Assembly: GCF_900105145.1 (NCBI RefSeq)
Contig: NZ_LT629752.1
Span: 2,919,501 to 2,983,500, forward strand
Length of the DNA: 64,000 bases
Direction: 5' to 3'
Source of the DNA: Polaribacter sp. KT25b
GTDB taxonomy: Bacteria > Bacteroidota > Bacteroidia > Flavobacteriales > Flavobacteriaceae
Position numbers and translations under genes: made by a program
Shown: one piece after another, positions 24,041-32,882 of the stretch
Layout: each line of letters begins with the position of its first letter
Numbering within the stretch: position 1 is the stretch's first letter
The notes under the pieces: generated by a model
Told to the model about the DNA's origin: nothing
Database searches by the model: none
What the model saw: the letters and a program-made list of their open reading frames with translations, nothing else

Positions 24041-25309
24041 TTAAGCCCCTTCATTTAAAATTTTAAGAGAAACTTCATCTATTTTAGCGCCACTCATCTT
24101 TAAAATCCTAAATTCGAAATCCTCTATATCAATAAGCTCTTTTTCACTAGGGATATTTTCTGTATGCTCAATAATAAAACCCCCTAAAGTTTCGTAGGCT
24201 TCAGATTTTGGAATATTTAAATCATATTCTTCGTTTAAATAATCTATTTCTAATCTTGCAGAAAAATTAAATTTTGACTCGCTAATCTTTTCTTCTAAAA
24301 ATTCTTGAGAATCATGTTCGTCTTCAATTTCGCCAAATAATTCTTCAACAATATCTTCTATTGTAATCATCCCAGAAGTTCCACCATATTCATCTACAAC
24401 AACAGCTACACTTTTACGTTTTTTTATCAACGTATTTAGTATATCATTAATCATCATAGATTCTGGAACAATTTCTAATGGTAATAAAATCGATTTAATT
24501 GTTTTAGGTTTTTTAAATAATTCAAAGGCATTTACATAACCAACTACATCATCTAAAGATGTTTTATAAACTAACACCTTAGACAACCCTGTTTCTATAA
24601 ATATTTTCTTTAAATTAACCACGGTTTCATGAATTTCAACAGAAACAATTTCTGTTCTTGGTACCATAACCTCTCTAGCCTTTACATTATGAAAGCCTAA
24701 AGCATTTTGAAAAATTTGAATTTCTGAATCTACTTCGTCATCTGTATTACCAGTTTCTAACTGCTCATTTATATAGTTTCCTAATTCTTCTTTACTAAAT
24801 TCAGTTTGCATTTCATCTGCATTTGTTTTAAAGAAAACTCGTAAGAAAAAATCTGAAATTAGCGTAATAAACTCAGAGAAGTAGTGAAATAATTTATAAA
24901 AAATATAAGCAGGAACAGAAAATATTTTTAAAACTTCATTTGCATAAATTCTAAATATAGCTTTGGGTAAAAACTCTGCAGTTATTAAAATAACAATAGT
25001 AGAAATAATAGTTTGAATTAATAAATTAGTAAAATCATTAAAATTGGTATCTAACGAAAAAACCCTTACTAACAATTTACCCATGTAATAACTGTATATT
25101 ACTAAAGAAATATTATTACCTACTAACATTGTAGTAATAAATTTCGAAGATTTTTGAGTTATTTTAGTTAGAACTTTGGGTATAAAACCATCTCTTTTTT
25201 TCTCTAATTCAATGTGCATTTTATTTGCCGAAAAAAATGCAATTTCCATCCCCGAAAAAAACGCAGATAGCAAAATAGATATAATTATAACTATGAGTTC
25301 AAATTCCAT
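24041..25309 (-). CDS. CNNM/CorC-type membrane protein (hemolysin family; GldE-like)
   Basis: 422 residues. A DUF21/CNNM membrane domain with four helices (about 1-190), two CBS motifs (EVMVPRTEIVSV, later KSVAVVVDEYGGTSGMITIE) and a C-terminal CorC_HlyC domain. The VVDEYGG-TSGMITIEDIVE signature is diagnostic. CNNM/CorC proteins are linked to Mg2+ or Co2+ export; in flavobacteria a paralogue, GldE, supports gliding. gldD and ssb, the usual gldE neighbours, are not here. It lies in the lptC envelope cluster, 14 bases after a small membrane gene. Confidence 0.87.
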   Translation of the reverse strand: MEFELIVIIISILLSAFFSGMEIAFFSANKMHIELEKKRDGFIPKVLTKITQKSSKFITTMLVGNNISLVIYSYYMGKLLVRVFSLDTNFNDFTNLLIQTIISTIVILITAEFLPKAIFRIYANEVLKIFSVPAYIFYKLFHYFSEFITLISDFFLRVFFKTNADEMQTEFSKEELGNYINEQLETGNTDDEVDSEIQIFQNALGFHNVKAREVMVPRTEIVSVEIHETVVNLKKIFIETGLSKVLVYKTSLDDVVGYVNAFELFKKPKTIKSILLPLEIVPESMMINDILNTLIKKRKSVAVVVDEYGGTSGMITIEDIVEELFGEIEDEHDSQEFLEEKISESKFNFSARLEIDYLNEEYDLNIPKSEAYETLGGFIIEHTENIPSEKELIDIEDFEFRILKMSGAKIDEVSLKILNEGA

Positions 25310-25323
25310 TAAAGAATAAAATA

Positions 25324-25524
25324 CTATTTATTTTGATTGTTTCTTTTTACAACTTTTTTTCTAAAATGTCTTTTTAAGAAAAACACTAAGGTAATAAAAA
25401 TTGAGAAGCCAATAAAAAAGAGCGCTTTTTCTTTATCGGTATTAAAACGAACTACACCTTCAATTAAACAAATTAAGGCTACTAATAAATATCCGTATTG
25501 AAAAAATTTCCAAATATTATTCAT
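25324..25524 (-). CDS. Small two-helix membrane protein
   Basis: 66 residues with two hydrophobic helices (YGYLLVALICLIEGVVRF and ALFFIGFSIFITLVFFL) and a strongly basic tail (KRHFRKKVVKRNNQNK). It sits between lptC and the corC-like gene with gaps of 4 and 14 bases, so it is surely cotranscribed with both. Conserved at this place in Flavobacteriaceae as far as I remember; function unknown. Confidence 0.65.
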   Translation of the reverse strand: MNNIWKFFQYGYLLVALICLIEGVVRFNTDKEKALFFIGFSIFITLVFFLKRHFRKKVVKRNNQNK

Positions 25525-25528
25525 AAAA

Positions 25529-26095
25529 TTATTCTTCTGATGTTTCTAATTTTCCTGTAGTTTTTTTAGCTAAATGTTTAGATAAATCCTCTTTAGATTC
25601 AAAACCTATTCCATAAATTGTATCTTTTTCTGTCATCAATTTAAAGGCTTTTTCAGAAACAAAATATTTTGTTTTTTGATCCCAAAATAACTGTTCTGTT
25701 TCTAATCTTGTTTTATCTGTATGATTTACGACAACAACATTTCCTTTAATTTCTGATAGAGAAGTTTTTTGATACGAAATTGCATAATTACCTGTAATAG
25801 TTATAGAATCAATGCCATTTTTTTCGAAATTAATAATTTTAATTCCTACTGGAAACTCGCTATAAGGATGTTCTTTTCGATTACTAAAATCTAACAATAT
25901 TGGTGTTATTAATTTTGATGTAATTCTACCTGAATCTTTATAAACATGATAAGCATCTTTAGCTGTACCAACAGGTAAATTTTTATCAGCCAATAAGTCT
26001 CTTACTTTTTGTGTATTGTTATCACAAGAAAAAAGCATTGCTGTTACATAAAGAACAGCAATGCTTTTTGATAGTATATTTTTGTAAGTACTCAC
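25529..26095 (-). CDS. lptC: LptC-family LPS export lipoprotein
   Basis: 188 residues with a lipoprotein signal (MLFSCDNNTQ). The body is beta-rich and matches the YrbK/LptC fold of Bacteroidota: VYKDSGRITSKLITP near residue 50, YSEFPVGIKI, and later LETEQLFWDQKTKYFVSEK, the typical strand pattern of OstA-like bridges. LptC links the inner-membrane LptBFG extractor to the periplasmic bridge that moves lipopolysaccharide outward. The other lpt genes are absent here. It lies five bases after the TPR gene and four bases before the small membrane gene. Confidence 0.82.
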   Translation of the reverse strand: MSTYKNILSKSIAVLYVTAMLFSCDNNTQKVRDLLADKNLPVGTAKDAYHVYKDSGRITSKLITPILLDFSNRKEHPYSEFPVGIKIINFEKNGIDSITITGNYAISYQKTSLSEIKGNVVVVNHTDKTRLETEQLFWDQKTKYFVSEKAFKLMTEKDTIYGIGFESKEDLSKHLAKKTTGKLETSEE

Positions 26096-26100
26096 AAATA

Positions 26101-27432
26101 TTATTTAGGTACAGTTACAGTTTCTCCAATCCAACATTTAATAGTATAACTACTTCCAGGCTCAACACCAGATGTAAAAATTACTGTTTTGCTTGGTAAA
26201 TTAGCACGGTAAGAATTTATATATCTTCTTGCAACAGACGACATACTAGGATCTACTCTTGCGGCAGTTTCAGCTTGTCTTAATGCTGCTGCATACACCA
26301 TTCTTTTTTCGAACTCATCTTCACCACAAGCATTTACACTCGATTGATATAATCTACCAATTAATAAATATGCTCTACCAGAACTTGGGTTGTATTTTAA
26401 AGCTTCTCTTGCTAAACGTCTAGCAGTACTTAATTGACCTCTACTTCTTGCAGCTTCAGCAAATTTTAATTTATATCTAGATTTTTTAATAGGATCCGTT
26501 TCTAAATCAAATGCTTTCTGTCTCATTGCTGCTGCTCCACTTGCATCACCGTTTTTCTCTAATACACCTGCATAAAATGAGTATGAATCTGGTGAAGGTG
26601 TTGCTTCTGCGTATGCTTTTGCTAATTTTTCATACATTGGATCGTCTTGACACTCTTTGTTAAACAATCTATTAACAGCTCTTCTTAACCAAACAGCATT
26701 TCCTTTATTTTCTTCAAAATTTCTTTGATATAATGGTATTAATCTCTCACAAGTAGCAATTTCTGTAATTATATTATCTAAACCACCTTCAATTTGACCA
26801 AGTGCTCTAGAGTTAATTTGATACGCATTTAATCTTCTTTTTTCTTTAGCATCTAAAACTCTTGTAGAGTCTGACAATACATTAATTTTTTTTGCATAAT
26901 CATCTAACTTCTCACCTACAGATTCTACAACATCATCATATGTATCAAAAACTTTTTGAGGGTTTTCGTCTTTATATTTATCTGTAATTCCGTGAAAATA
27001 CTTATAGATATTTTTAACTCCCATATCTTGAGGAGAAATTTCGTATGCTTTCTCTAAGTAAACAAAAACTTCTTCTTTTGAAGCTAAATTATTATCTGCT
27101 AAATAAGTAGCATAATCACTATGCACTTTAGCTGGTTTTGCATCTGGATAATATTTTAATCTTTGTTCGTAAACTCTTTTAGCTAAAACAGGATCTTTTC
27201 TAATATCTTCTGCTAAAGTAGAACCATATTGATAAATACTTACAGATAAATCTGGACAATTATCCATTAAATAAATCCAATTAGCATAAGCTTCATCATA
27301 CTTTTTCGATTGATAATCTCCTTTAAAAAGGTTGTATTTTATTGTACATTCTCTTTTTGCATCATCCTGTGCATTTGTCTTCGCAGTTGCTAAAAGCAAT
27401 GTAACTGCTAATAAAAAAGTAAATTTTTTCAT
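26101..27432 (-). CDS. Secreted tetratricopeptide-repeat protein
   Basis: 443 residues with a signal peptide ending around TNAQ (residue 21). The mature protein is helical, with TPR-like units spread over residues 30-400 (for example NWIYLMDNCPDLSVSIYQYG and ARRLAREALKYNPSSGRAYL). Four or more Cys residues in the mature part suit a periplasmic location. It follows the outer-membrane protein gene by 15 bases and precedes lptC by five, suggesting an envelope assembly function; none is proven. Confidence 0.75.
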   Translation of the reverse strand: MKKFTFLLAVTLLLATAKTNAQDDAKRECTIKYNLFKGDYQSKKYDEAYANWIYLMDNCPDLSVSIYQYGSTLAEDIRKDPVLAKRVYEQRLKYYPDAKPAKVHSDYATYLADNNLASKEEVFVYLEKAYEISPQDMGVKNIYKYFHGITDKYKDENPQKVFDTYDDVVESVGEKLDDYAKKINVLSDSTRVLDAKEKRRLNAYQINSRALGQIEGGLDNIITEIATCERLIPLYQRNFEENKGNAVWLRRAVNRLFNKECQDDPMYEKLAKAYAEATPSPDSYSFYAGVLEKNGDASGAAAMRQKAFDLETDPIKKSRYKLKFAEAARSRGQLSTARRLAREALKYNPSSGRAYLLIGRLYQSSVNACGEDEFEKRMVYAAALRQAETAARVDPSMSSVARRYINSYRANLPSKTVIFTSGVEPGSSYTIKCWIGETVTVPK

Positions 27433-27447
27433 TTTTTGTTGTTTTTG

Positions 27448-28734
27448 TTAATCAATCTTTCTTTTTATAAACCAAGTATCTGTCAAAGATAAACTTAATC
27501 TAAAATTAAAATAATTTTCTTGTATTAAATTATTTGTTGCTGTTCCTCTTTTACCAAACTCAAATCCCATATTTAGTGTAGATAATCGTTGTAGTGGTAA
27601 ACCTAAACCAAAAGATATGCCAAAGTCGTCTATAGCGGTAAAATTTGTATTATTACCAGAACCATCTACTAATAAGCCTGTCTTCTCAAAACGAACACCA
27701 GCTCGATAAACCACTCTATCCCAGTAACTTGATATTGAGTTTATTTTCGGCAAATAAAATCCCCCTAAAGAAATTCTATTAGAACTACCATATCTGTAAA
27801 CTCCATTGGAACTTGCTAATAATGTTGTAGTAGATATTGCATCTTGGTTTTCATACTCTATACCAGCATGCCATTTATCAATTTTTCCTACTCCAACTCC
27901 TAATATCGCTTTATAAGGCAAATTAAATTCCCCATCAATAATAGTTGTAGAAATTGTATCTCTTGGTATTTCATAACCAGATGAACCAATTGATAAAGAA
28001 TATAAATAATCGTCTCCACTAACTTTTAAATCATTATCTAATTTAAAAGTAGCTCCTGCATTTACAACCAATTTATTTTTTAATTCTTTTTGATATTGAG
28101 CTCCTAATTTTAAAGAAAACCCCTCTATAAATGTAGTTTCATTATATTTAGTAGCAAGAATTACATCTGCTCTTTGATTAATAATACTATTTTCTATATT
28201 ACCAAAACTATAATCTGCTTCTAAACCAACAGATAACCCTTTTACTACTTTAATTCCAAAACTACTGTAAATTCTATTTACACCTCCATTACCAGAAAAA
28301 AGTGATATCTCAGAAATATCGCCATCATCACCAGTAATTGAATTAGATAAAGAATATCCTACTGAAGATACTGGTTGTAATCCAAAAGAAAGACCTGCTT
28401 TTTTTCCAATAGGAAAAGCCAAAGCAAAATAAGACAAACTTGTAGAATTTACATTTTGTTTAGTATCACCACTTCTAATTGTTAAATCGTTATTAAGAAT
28501 TCCAAAACTGTATGTAGTATATCTTAGATCTGAATAAGCCGCTGGATTTGTAAAATTTAAATATTTATAATGGTTAAAAGCAACACCAATACCTCCCATT
28601 GAACTTTGTTCTACCGTTGTTTGACTAAATTCATCGCCAATACCAAAATAAGAATACGGAGATGAATTTGTTCTTTGTGCTAAAAAAGTTACAGAAGTTA
28701 ACAGTAAAAAAGCTACTAGAATCTTTCTAATCAT
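27448..28734 (-). CDS. Putative outer-membrane beta-barrel protein
   Basis: 428 residues with a signal peptide (VAFLLLTSVTFLAQ). Alternating hydrophobic strands with aromatic girdles, Gly-rich turns, and the N-terminal SSPYSYFGIGDEFSQTTVEQ followed by SMGGIGVAFNHYKYLNFTNP point to an FadL/OmpP1-like barrel; the sequence ends in FKxRLSLSL-type strands. Such proteins always lie after coaX in flavobacterial genomes that I recall, and their substrate is unknown. Its start overlaps the coaX stop by four bases, showing coupling. Confidence 0.75.
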   Translation of the reverse strand: MIRKILVAFLLLTSVTFLAQRTNSSPYSYFGIGDEFSQTTVEQSSMGGIGVAFNHYKYLNFTNPAAYSDLRYTTYSFGILNNDLTIRSGDTKQNVNSTSLSYFALAFPIGKKAGLSFGLQPVSSVGYSLSNSITGDDGDISEISLFSGNGGVNRIYSSFGIKVVKGLSVGLEADYSFGNIENSIINQRADVILATKYNETTFIEGFSLKLGAQYQKELKNKLVVNAGATFKLDNDLKVSGDDYLYSLSIGSSGYEIPRDTISTTIIDGEFNLPYKAILGVGVGKIDKWHAGIEYENQDAISTTTLLASSNGVYRYGSSNRISLGGFYLPKINSISSYWDRVVYRAGVRFEKTGLLVDGSGNNTNFTAIDDFGISFGLGLPLQRLSTLNMGFEFGKRGTATNNLIQENYFNFRLSLSLTDTWFIKRKID

Positions 28735-29459
28735 TTGTTTTCGTTAAAAATCAATATTTCATTTAATCCTTCTAGGAGAAAATTTTGATGCGCAAATATG
28801 CTACTTTTTAATTGTTTTGACAAGAAATTTGTATCTCCTCCTGTTAAAACAACTGTTAAATCCATATATTTCTTTTTATATTGGCTTATTATACCTTCAA
28901 TTTCTTGAATAACACCATTTACCACACCAGAATTTATACTTTCATCTGTGTTGTTTCCAATAAAGTTTTTAGGATAATTCTTCTCTAAAACCGGCAATTT
29001 ACTTGTAAAATAATGAAGTGCTTTATATCTCATTTCTACGCCCAACGAAATAGCACCTCCTAAATATTCTGATTTATCATTTACAAAATCAAAAGTGATA
29101 CAAGTACCTGCATCAATAATTAAAATATTTTTATTTGGAAACTTTTTAACGGCACAACTTACCAAAGCAATTCTATCTACCCCTAAAGTCTTAGGAGTTT
29201 CATACAAATTTATAAAAGGTACTTTTGTAGACGATGATAAAACAACTAATTTAAGTAAAAATTTAAGTTTTTCAATTTTTTTTTCTGATATAAAACTCAC
29301 AGAAGATAGAATACCGATATGAATTTTATATTTTTTTACTATTTTTTTTATTTCTGATAAAAATCTTTTCTTATCAATTAAAACCACTTCAACAAGTGTA
29401 CTCTGCTCAAATACAGCTACTTTTATCCTTGTATTACCCGCATCAATGATTAACTTCAT
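28731..29459 (-). CDS. coaX: Type III pantothenate kinase
   Basis: 242 residues; phosphorylates pantothenate, the first step of coenzyme A synthesis. Motifs of the ASKHA-fold type III family are present: DAGNTRIKVAVF (residues 6-17) for ATP phosphate binding, PKTLGVDRIALV (near 88-100) and DAGTCITFDFV (near 116-126), the GGAIS loop and VLTGGD near the end. The type III enzyme is the normal one in this group. First gene of the leftward envelope operon, just upstream of tRNA-Phe on the other strand. Confidence 0.93.
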   Translation of the reverse strand: MKLIIDAGNTRIKVAVFEQSTLVEVVLIDKKRFLSEIKKIVKKYKIHIGILSSVSFISEKKIEKLKFLLKLVVLSSSTKVPFINLYETPKTLGVDRIALVSCAVKKFPNKNILIIDAGTCITFDFVNDKSEYLGGAISLGVEMRYKALHYFTSKLPVLEKNYPKNFIGNNTDESINSGVVNGVIQEIEGIISQYKKKYMDLTVVLTGGDTNFLSKQLKSSIFAHQNFLLEGLNEILIFNENK

Positions 29460-29512
29460 TTTTCTAATTTATATGAACATCAAAAATACAATAGATTTTT
29501 TTAAAAATATAC

Positions 29513-29542
29513 TTGCAGATATCAAAAAACATTATATATTTG
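29513..29542 (+). promoter_or_regulatory. Promoter of tRNA-Phe
   Basis: TTG (29513-29515) and TATATTTG (29535-29542) are separated by 19 bases, a textbook flavobacterial -33/-7 pair, 16 bases upstream of the mature tRNA. Confidence 0.8.
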
Positions 29543-29558
29543 CATCCGCTAAGGCAAT

Positions 29559-29631
29559 GGTACCTTAGCTCAGTTGGTAGAGCAAAGGACTGAAAATCCT
29601 TGTGTCCCTGGTTCGATTCCTGGAGGTACCA
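29559..29631 (+). tRNA. tRNA-Phe (anticodon GAA)
   Basis: A 73-base cloverleaf with acceptor arms GGTACCT and AGGTACC, D arm AGCTCAGTTGGTAGAGC, anticodon stem around CTGAAAA (anticodon GAA) and T arm with GGTTCGATTCC. The discriminator base is A, and the 3' CCA is not encoded (the sequence continues CAAAA), so it is added enzymatically. A strong promoter precedes it and an intrinsic terminator follows three bases later, so it is a single-gene unit. Confidence 0.97.
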
Positions 29632-29633
29632 CA

Positions 29634-29667
29634 AAAAAATCCGAACATTAAATTGTTCGGATTTTTT
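29634..29667 (+). terminator. Terminator after tRNA-Phe
   Basis: AAAAAATCCGAACA pairs with TGTTCGGATTTTTT around a six-base loop; a T run follows. It also lies at the 3' side of the convergent dehydrogenase gene and could serve both. Confidence 0.88.
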
Positions 29668-29689
29668 GTTTTTAGAAATTTTCAAAAAC

Positions 29690-30622
29690 TTATTTCAAAT
29701 TTTTGATCATTGTTTTAGTCATTAACTTTAAATCGAATGCTGGTTTCCAATTCCAATCTTTCCTTGCCTCTGAATCGTTTATTATTTTTGGCCATGAATC
29801 TGCAATTGCTTGTCTAAAATCTGGATTATATTTAATTTTAAAATCTGGATAAAACTCTTTTATTGATTGGGCAATCTCTTCTGGACTAAAACTTATTCCT
29901 GCAATATTATAAGAAGTTCTAACAGAAATATTTTCTTTTGGCGCTTCCATTAATTCTATTGTTGCTCTAATTACATCATCCATATACATCATTGGCAATG
30001 TGGTTTTTGGAGCTAAAAAACACTCAAATACTTCGTTTATTATTGCTTTATGATAAATATCAACCGCATAATCTGTTGTACCTCCTCCAGGCAAAGATTG
30101 ATAACCAATAACACCTGGATATCTTAAAGAACGAACATCTAAACCATATTTTTGATAGTAATAATGTATCCAGTTTTCACCAGCAACTTTACTCATTCCA
30201 TACACAGTTGTAGGTGTTAAATTAGAATATTGAAGCGTATTTTCTTTATCAATATTATGACCAAATACCGCAATTGAACTCGGAAAAAAGACTTTTTGAA
30301 TCTTATGCAACCTAGAAACTTCTAGAACATTAAATAAAGTTTTCATATTCAAACTCCAAGTTGCTAAAGGATTTTGTTCTCCTTTTGCTGATAAGATAGC
30401 CGCCAGATGATAAATTTGAGTAATTTTATTTTTTAAAACCACATCTTCTACAGCTTTAAAATCAGTAGCGTCTAATGTTATAAAATTAGGCTCAGAATCA
30501 TTTTTTTTAAATAGATCTGAAGTAATAACATGCGAATTCCCATAAATTTGTTGGAGTTTTTGTGATAAAACAGTTCCTAATTGACCATTAGCTCCAACAA
30601 TTAAAATAACTTCTTTACTCAT
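29690..30622 (-). CDS. L-threonine 3-dehydrogenase, short-chain (epimerase-like) type
   Basis: 310 residues of the extended short-chain dehydrogenase fold. The NAD site is VGANGQLGTVL (residues 8-18), the catalytic Tyr and Lys are in YGMSK (near 142-146), with a Ser in FFPSSIAVFG. The segment SLRYPGVIGYQSLPGGGTTD, followed by YAVDIYH, is characteristic of the threonine dehydrogenases related to UDP-galactose epimerase, which oxidise threonine to 2-amino-3-ketobutyrate. A divergent Lrp-type regulator supports a role in amino-acid catabolism. The partner ligase kbl is not in the window. Confidence 0.87.
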   Translation of the reverse strand: MSKEVILIVGANGQLGTVLSQKLQQIYGNSHVITSDLFKKNDSEPNFITLDATDFKAVEDVVLKNKITQIYHLAAILSAKGEQNPLATWSLNMKTLFNVLEVSRLHKIQKVFFPSSIAVFGHNIDKENTLQYSNLTPTTVYGMSKVAGENWIHYYYQKYGLDVRSLRYPGVIGYQSLPGGGTTDYAVDIYHKAIINEVFECFLAPKTTLPMMYMDDVIRATIELMEAPKENISVRTSYNIAGISFSPEEIAQSIKEFYPDFKIKYNPDFRQAIADSWPKIINDSEARKDWNWKPAFDLKLMTKTMIKNLK

Positions 30623-30667
30623 TCTCTTATAAAGTTTTAAAAGAATAAATTTATATTATTTAACAAT

Positions 30668-30720
30668 AAAAAGAATATTTACACTCTTATTTATAAAAAA
30701 ATAAGCGTTATATTCTTTTT
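30668..30720. promoter_or_regulatory. Nested inverted repeats between tdh-like and lrp-like genes
   Basis: Outer arms AAAAAGAATAT (30668-30678) and ATATTCTTTTT (30710-30720) are perfectly complementary; inner arms CTTATTT (30686-30692) and AAATAAG (30699-30705) share nearly the same centre. The site lies midway between the divergent starts and is a candidate operator for the Lrp-type regulator. Confidence 0.5.
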
Positions 30721-30783
30721 TAACCAGATAAATAAGAAATTTTAACTTTTAAAGAATTAAATTTATCATCTAAAAAGATAAAT

Positions 30784-31254
30784 ATGCTTCCTACTATAAA
30801 AATAGACGAAACTGATCTTAAAATATTAAGAATACTGCAAAAAGACGCAAAAAAAACAACCAAAGAAATTGCAGAAATACTAAACCTAACTTCTTCGCCA
30901 GTTTATGAAAGAATTAAAAGGTTAGAAAAGCAAAAGATAATAAAAAAATATGTTGCATTAATTGACAAAAAAAAGCTAGACATACCAATTACAGCAATTT
31001 GTATGGTTTCTTTAAGATATCATAACGAAGGTTTTATTGATAAATTTGAGAAACAAATTAAAGAATTAAAAGAAGTGCAAGAATGTTATCACATGGCTGG
31101 TAAAGTCGATTTTTTCTTAAAAATAAACATGGAAAGTTTAGATGATTACCATGAGTTTGTTAGAAGTAAATTATCTAGAATTGAAAACATTGGTGTATTA
31201 GAAAGCTATTTTGTTTTAAAAGAAATAGTATCTAGCACAGAATATTGCATATAG
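30784..31254 (+). CDS. Lrp/AsnC family transcriptional regulator
   Basis: 156 residues. The N-terminal helix-turn-helix reads IDETDLKILRILQKDAKKTT followed by LNLTSSPVYERIKRLEKQKI, and the C-terminal RAM ligand-binding domain has VQECYHMAGKVDFFLKI. Lrp-like proteins form octamers and respond to amino acids. Divergent transcription from the threonine dehydrogenase gene, with a symmetrical site in the gap, suggests it controls that gene in response to an amino acid. Confidence 0.92.
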   Translation: MLPTIKIDETDLKILRILQKDAKKTTKEIAEILNLTSSPVYERIKRLEKQKIIKKYVALIDKKKLDIPITAICMVSLRYHNEGFIDKFEKQIKELKEVQECYHMAGKVDFFLKINMESLDDYHEFVRSKLSRIENIGVLESYFVLKEIVSSTEYCI

Positions 31255-31312
31255 TTTCTAATTAACAACTTCAATACAAGGGTATGTATCTTACATTTTA
31301 AGGCAAGACTTA

Positions 31313-31328
31313 AAGGTTTTAAAACCTT
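31313..31328. repeat. Palindrome in the gap between convergent genes
   Basis: AAGGTTTTAAAACCTT is a perfect 16-base palindrome within the 98-base gap between the Lrp stop and the convergent DinB-like stop. It could act as a weak terminator or be the remnant of a repeat. Confidence 0.4.
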
Positions 31329-31352
31329 GAGCTATCGCTATGCGACTAAAAA

Positions 31353-31802
31353 TCACTTTAAAATATCTTTTACAATTTTTAAATGATGATTGGTATGTAA
31401 TCTTAAAAATTTAATTGTCTGTTTTTTATTTAATTGCTCAAATAATGGATGTGTAAAAAATTGATTCTTATCTAACTTATCGATAATTTCCACATTTTTC
31501 TCTGCTATTTTAAGCTGATATTCAATATCGTTTTTTGATATAATTTCTGGTGGTAAAACTCTTTTTGGCGATTTTGCTTTTCCTCTAGGAAAAAACCCTA
31601 AAGTAAAAACAACCAATCTTAAACCGTTAAATTTATGCTGATATTCTTTAGATTTAGAATCTTTTATATTAGCAACAACACTATTTATTACTTTTAACGA
31701 ATGATCTAAGTGCCAACCAACCTTAGCTTTAGAAATCTTTAAATTCTCATCTTCTAGATGCTGTATATTGGCTTTTATAAAACTAAATTCTCTCTCTAAC
31801 AT
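31353..31802 (-). CDS. DinB-like/DUF1569 four-helix protein
   Basis: 149 residues from the ATG at 31802; an in-frame ATG nine codons upstream (31829) is possible but MLEREFSFIK fits a helical family start better. It looks like the DinB/YfiT superfamily (DUF1569): histidines in WHLDHSL near residue 35 and in LRLHTNHHLKIVKDIL at the C-terminus could bind a metal, and HPLFEQLN precedes the last helix. Such proteins include thiol-dependent transferases and hydrolases, but the role here is unknown. Similar residues recur in the extra domain of the HMG-CoA reductase at 46208-47941. Confidence 0.65.
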   Translation of the reverse strand: MLEREFSFIKANIQHLEDENLKISKAKVGWHLDHSLKVINSVVANIKDSKSKEYQHKFNGLRLVVFTLGFFPRGKAKSPKRVLPPEIISKNDIEYQLKIAEKNVEIIDKLDKNQFFTHPLFEQLNKKQTIKFLRLHTNHHLKIVKDILK

Positions 31803-31845
31803 AATACATTTAATTTCTCTAATATACATAAATAGGATTCAAAAA

Positions 31846-31872
31846 AAAATCCAGCTAAAAAGCTGGATTGTA
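31846..31872. terminator. Hairpin downstream of the pseudouridine synthase gene
   Basis: AATCCAGCT (31848-31856) pairs with AGCTGGATT (31861-31869); on the minus strand the stem is followed by a long T run (A9 at 31841-31849), as expected for the end of the leftward operon. Confidence 0.8.
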
Positions 31873-31875
31873 ATT

Positions 31876-32844
31876 TTATTTCATCATTTGAAGATTGGTT
31901 ACTTCTAATTTAGTTAACTCTCTATATCTTCCTCTTGGTAAGTTTTTCTTAGTTAACTCAGCAAAAATAACTCTATCCAATTTATTAACCTTGTAACCAA
32001 CATGTTCAAATATTTTACGAACAATTCTATTTCTACCAGAATGAATTTCTATTCCAACCTCTGTTTTTGGTTCGTTATTAACATAAGAAATTGCATCAAT
32101 AAATACTTTTTTACCTTCAATGATAACTTCTCCTCTTAATTTTTCTAAATCGTTTAATTCTAATTTACGATCTAAAGAAGCATGATATAATTTACGTACA
32201 TTATGTTTTGGATGCGTTAATTTTTTAGCCAAATCTCCATCATTTGTAAATAGTAATAAACCGGTTGTATTTCTATCTAATCGACCAACAGGATAAATTC
32301 TTTCTTTTGATGCATTTGCAATTAATTCCATAACCGTTTTACGACCACGATCATCATCCATAGTAGTAATATAATTCTTTGGTTTATTTAAAAGAATATA
32401 TCTTTTTTCTTCTGGAGAAATTGAGGTTCCATCAAAACGAACTATGTCATCAGGTTGTACTTTGTAGCCCATTTCTGTAACTAACTTTCCATTTACCTCT
32501 ACACTACCATGCTCTATATAAGTATCTGCTTCTCTACGAGAACAAACACCAGAATTTGCTATATATTTATTTAAACGAATTCCTAAAGAATCGTCAGATT
32601 TTTTATCAGGATTTATTTTTTTATACTCCTTTTTAACATTTTGTCTATTTAAAGGCGTGCTTTTTCTAGCGTCTCTTTTAAATGTTGGCTTGTTAGCAAC
32701 TCTTTTAAAAGTAGCTTTTTTTGCATCTCTTGAAGATGAACTTTTACCACTTCCTCTTTGTGAAGTACTTCTTTTTGTGTCTTTTTGAGGTCTACTTTTA
32801 CCACCTTCTTGTCGTCCTCGCGACGAGTTTTTATTTGATTCCAT
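31876..32844 (-). CDS. rRNA pseudouridine synthase, RsuA/RluB family
   Basis: 322 residues. A disordered Lys/Arg/Ser-rich N-terminus (1-85) contains loose repeats of the type KxTFKRxAxK. It is followed by an S4 RNA-binding domain (LNKYIANSGVCSRREADTYI, near residue 95) and the catalytic domain with the Asp of VGRLDRNTTGLLLFTNDG (near 195). The family modifies uridines in 16S or 23S rRNA; the order of motifs suits RluB. The basic tail is usual in Bacteroidota. Last gene of the leftward mevalonate-related run, 38 bases after the UbiA gene. Confidence 0.88.
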   Translation of the reverse strand: MESNKNSSRGRQEGGKSRPQKDTKRSTSQRGSGKSSSSRDAKKATFKRVANKPTFKRDARKSTPLNRQNVKKEYKKINPDKKSDDSLGIRLNKYIANSGVCSRREADTYIEHGSVEVNGKLVTEMGYKVQPDDIVRFDGTSISPEEKRYILLNKPKNYITTMDDDRGRKTVMELIANASKERIYPVGRLDRNTTGLLLFTNDGDLAKKLTHPKHNVRKLYHASLDRKLELNDLEKLRGEVIIEGKKVFIDAISYVNNEPKTEVGIEIHSGRNRIVRKIFEHVGYKVNKLDRVIFAELTKKNLPRGRYRELTKLEVTNLQMMK

Positions 32845-32882
32845 TTTTTAAAATTTTGGCAAAGATACTCAAATTAGAATCT

